From contig CAJNDS010001824.1 in NCBI GenBank assembly GCA_905221605.1, positions 168,048-232,047 on the forward strand: a stretch of DNA of 64,000 nucleotides, written 5' to 3'. The stretch's first letter is position 1; every line of letters begins with the position of its first letter. The notes beneath the pieces were generated by a model that was not told the origin of the DNA, made no database searches, and saw only the letters and a program-made list of their open reading frames with translations. Origin of the DNA: Symbiodinium natans (taxonomy: Eukaryota > Sar > Dinophyceae > Suessiales > Symbiodiniaceae). Below are positions 60,852 to 64,000 of the stretch, one piece after another. The position numbers and the translations under genes are program-made.

Positions 60852-63800
60852 TCACACGGAGCCGACTTCGCAAGCCTCTGGTGTGAAGACCGGGGCCCTG
60901 TAGGCCAGGGTTGCTTTTTGCAACCGAACTAAGCCTTGCAGATCATCCTGGGCCAGCTTGGCGAGGCTCTCCAAGACGGGGCCGTGCCTGGCCTGGAAGG
61001 TTTCAAAGCCGGCAGCCAGCTCGGTCAGCACGAGCAAGCGCTTGCCCGAATCATCCAAGGCAGCGATGACGTCCTCCGTGTCCAGCTGGGACAAATCGAC
61101 GCCTTTCGCAGACAAAGCTGCCACCAGGCTTTCCCAGCCAACCGCCGCGCCCACAGGCAGCGAGGTTGAGTTGGGCGAGTACTCTTGCAGCACTTCCTTC
61201 AGGTCAACCGAGGCCGCGAAACAGGCCCTGAACAAATCATCTGCATGTCGTCGTAGGAGACCCCAAGAACGGCGCAGCATTGTGAGAAACGCTCTATAAG
61301 AGGGCTTCTGTTCTTTCACTGCCAGGAAGGCCCCGGCGAGCGTCTCTGCTACGCTGTGGGAGGCACCCATCGAGCTGGTCAGGACTCGAACCAAACCCGC
61401 AAGGTCGGCCTCAGCATCCAGGCCTCTGCCCACAACAGATACTCCAGGGCCTCCCTCTCCAAAGCCGCCTCCCTTGAAGATGGCCGCCCTGACGTTTGAT
61501 CTGAACTCGGTCACCTCGGTGAGGTCGGGTCGCTGCCGATCAAGATAGCCACAGAATCGCCGAAAGTCGGCATATGTGATGACACCTCGCGCGGTGGGGT
61601 CACAGAGCACCAGCGCATCGAGCACAGATTTTGACAACGCAGACGGCCACGTCTCCAACTGGCACACAACATCCTTGCTCACGTGCCCTTGGGCCGCCAC
61701 ATCGAGACAAGCAAAGAGGACATAGCTTGGCAAGTCCAACCTGCTCAGCTCAAGCTGGCTCACACTTGGTGCTGGTGGTAGCGTGTGAGAAAAGGAACGG
61801 TGGAGCCACGAGTTGTGGCTCTGAAAGAGCGCCTCCGTGTCCAGTAAACCGGAGGATGTCCATCCTCGTGCGACCTCAAGCACATCAGCATTGGCCATCG
61901 CAATGCCCGCGCCCTGTACCGCAGCGGTGAACTGGTCCAGACGCAGGAAACGACCCCCTTCACCTGGGCCATTGTTGAAGTCTCTTGCTACTCCTTTTTG
62001 CAGAATTGCTATACTAGCTGGAGGGTGACATTTATACTGGTCGATGAAAACCCAACTAGCGACGGTGGGGTGATTTCCCGAGTAGGATAGGCAACTTCTA
62101 CTGGGTAGCTGCCTTCTCTTGCCCAAGATGTACTGGACGTATTTCTCAAGCTACGAAATAAGTGCGTGATTCGAAAGGGCATTGTTCTGAATCGGGTCTC
62201 CTGATTTTGAACTAGCGCAGTACTTCACAATGCAAAGTCCCTTGCAAGAGGACCTCAAATGTCAAAAGAGAGGCCTCGAATCCCAACAAAAACCCCAAAA
62301 CCCTGAACCTTAAAAACCTTAAAAAAAACCCTAAAACCCTAAAAGCCAACAAAAACCCGAGGTGAAGTCCAGTCGCCGATGGTGGCGCAGGTGGCACGCA
62401 GTCGGCTCCTTAACGCCTCGGGTCCCAGGCTGGCGGAGAGCAACGCCGCGAAGAACTCCTCCTCGCGGTCGGCTGCCGTCTGCATCCTTGGGGCTTTGTG
62501 GGATTTGGGTCCCAGAGGCCCGCTTCTCGTTTTTTTGTTGGCTGAGAGATAGTGAATGAAAGTGATCCTGAGGATCAGAAGCAGATACATCAAAATTCAG
62601 AATTACCACCCGCACACCTTGAGCAGGATTTTCTGCCCAGTGCTCTTACGAGTAGGCCTATAATCTGAGGATGTTTGAGTGCTGAATTGGTTCATATACT
62701 TACCTCGCTAAACCGTAAACTGCGGAGCACATCCGAGGGTCAGATCCCCGTGCAACAACGAGTCACCAAGCGCCAGAGCCTCCTGAATGTGGGTCTCATG
62801 CACACGGAGCTCAGAGTTCTCAAGAACCGCCAGGCTTCTCAAGGCCGCCACCGCTGGCGAAGCAGACGTCGAGAGTCGCAATGCCTGCCAGGCCTTGACG
62901 ACTTGAAGGGTTCCACGCTTGTCGGTTTCGAGGATGCCGGCCAGGACCGCCCCTTCGTTGGAGGACTGCGAGCACCAGAGTGCAGGCTGTTCACCCGATA
63001 CCTGCCTGACAGCCTCATCCAAGCAGCTCGCAGCCTCCCGGATGCCAACCTCACCGGCTGTGAGCAAACAGAAAAGAGAGGACAGCAGCTGCCTTGCTGC
63101 TGGCAGTGAAGGTGTCTGGAACCGAAACTTGATTGCGGTGCTCACAGTCGTCTCGACTGGCCGTGGGGCACAAAGCCGCAAAGTCTCAGCCCTTCGTGCT
63201 ATAAGTTTCGCCAGAGGTCTGGCTGGCAGAACCCCCGCAGAGTTCGGGTCCAGCAAGCGAAGAAGCTCTTCCATCAAGCCCCAGCGTGGCCCCCTTGCGG
63301 CATGCCGCGCCAGCACAGCAGCAAGCTCTGCATGACGAAGGCTTCCCTCCATGCCTAAGGCTGCAAGCTGCTCAGCGAGCTGTCCCAGAGCATCCCCACC
63401 AACCTCCTGCTGAAGCAAGTCCACTGCCGCTTCCAGTCGCGCAGATGCCTCCAGCACGAAGCCTCGCCACAAGTCGGCGCTCACCATGCGCTGCCCACAC
63501 TTCGCCTGGTGTGCCAGAAATGCCGCTTGCCTGGGCGTGAGGCCGTCTACGGCTCTCAGGAGACCCTCGCACAGCTCTTCCAGTTCAAAGGTACCTGGGC
63601 TGCCTTGGAAGACCAAATTTCCAGACTTTTGCTTGTGAGGACGTCGAGCTTCGGCTAAGACATCGTCTGCCGATATGCCAGCTGCAACGAGCCACAAGCA
63701 CGAAGCAGTCTCTTCTGTAGCTGTGACAGACAGAGCCGAACGGGCTGTCAGAGGATTCGGAGTCGGACCTCCTCCATGCTCTGGCTGAAGAAGCACAGAG

Positions 63801-63985
63801 CTTGTGGCTCCAGGCACCGAAACCGAATCGTGAGACTTTCTTCCGCCCTTGTGACTCTGTTGCTCTCCCTCCTCTCCCGGCCCTGCTGGTGGGGCCTGCA
63901 TGCCTTGGATGCCATGTGGCTGCTGCCTTGTGCATGGCCTTGCATGTTTTTGGGGCTCGGCTTGGATGACGAGGCGGGCAGGCAC
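60852..63985 (-). CDS. EF-hand-like multidomain protein, 5' end beyond window
   Basis: Minus-strand exons: about 62742 to 63985 and beyond, 62357-62486 (AADREEEFFAALLSASLGP) and 60852-62036. The join 62357-62486 to 60852-62036 is phase 0 (donor CCTCGG|GTTTTTG, acceptor GACCAG|TAT); the first join needs a GA donor. Several degenerate helix-loop-helix units are visible: LDPNSAGVLPARPLAKLI, LETDKRGTLQVVKAWQAL, GEGGRFLRLDQFTAAVQ and CDPTARGVITYADFRRFC. None keeps a full set of calcium ligands, so a structural or regulatory role is more likely than tight calcium binding. The protein is at least 850 residues and continues off the right edge, since the frame is open through 63985 and begins with no ATG. 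Which larger family it belongs to is not clear. It directly precedes the protease exons on the same strand. Confidence 0.65.
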
Positions 63986-64000
63986 ACTTGCCCGATAAGG

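Noticed and set aside
1-64000. Chromosome end (true telomere)
   Set aside because: Telomere motifs occur in both orientations, in short tracts, interspersed with coding exons across the whole window; none is terminal or long enough.

Overview
This is a eukaryotic nuclear window. Coding segments are split by short introns, two predicted proteins look organellar, and there is no bacterial operon structure. A dinoflagellate is the best fit. The recognised genes all lie on the minus strand, as in dinoflagellate unidirectional gene arrays. The introns that can be placed use GT, GC and, in several cases, GA donors before AG acceptors usually followed by G. The plant-type telomere motif TTTAGGG/CCCTAAA is scattered through the window in more than fifty short interstitial tracts, and many small terminal-inverted-repeat elements lie in introns. 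A chromerid or another alveolate is not excluded; no species can be named.

Layout, left to right. 0.05-2.0 kb: three-exon coiled-coil protein. 4.2-8.2 kb: many small exons, probably one gene, with an ASCH-like core; one of its introns is a 750-bp decanucleotide satellite. 8.9-10.8 kb: 638-codon intronless reading frame with a ParB/sulfiredoxin-like DGHHK motif and a recombinase-like N-terminus. 11-17.6 kb: three exon clusters of unknown function. 18.0-24.1 kb: a DUF2828/DUF7788 (vWA-like) gene. 24.6-26.0 kb: peptide deformylase with a probable C-terminal extension. 26-36 kb: gene-poor, rich in microsatellites, with a decayed plus-strand coding stretch near 28 kb. 36.5-38.4 kb: small-exon gene. 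40.9-49.6 kb: a huge modular protein with about 50 copies of a SAXO/MAP6-like microtubule-binding module, most in one 6.8-kb exon. 51.9-54 kb: an island of plus-strand exons among inverted-repeat elements. 55.8-56.8 kb: a ZNRD2-type zinc-ribbon protein. 59.7-60.7 kb: part of a CtpA-like tail-specific protease. 60.9 kb to the right edge: an EF-hand-like protein that runs off the window.

The most striking pattern is positional. Short (TTTAGGG)n or (CCCTAAA)n tracts, and the ends of several inverted-repeat elements, sit directly against exon edges and appear to supply splice donors (G|GTTTAG), acceptors (TTTAG|, CCCAG|) and occasionally stop codons (TAG). Exon joins were tested by hand for reading phase and many agree across successive introns. 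No transcript data or database search was available, so every splice site is a prediction. Product names rest on motifs recognised by eye.
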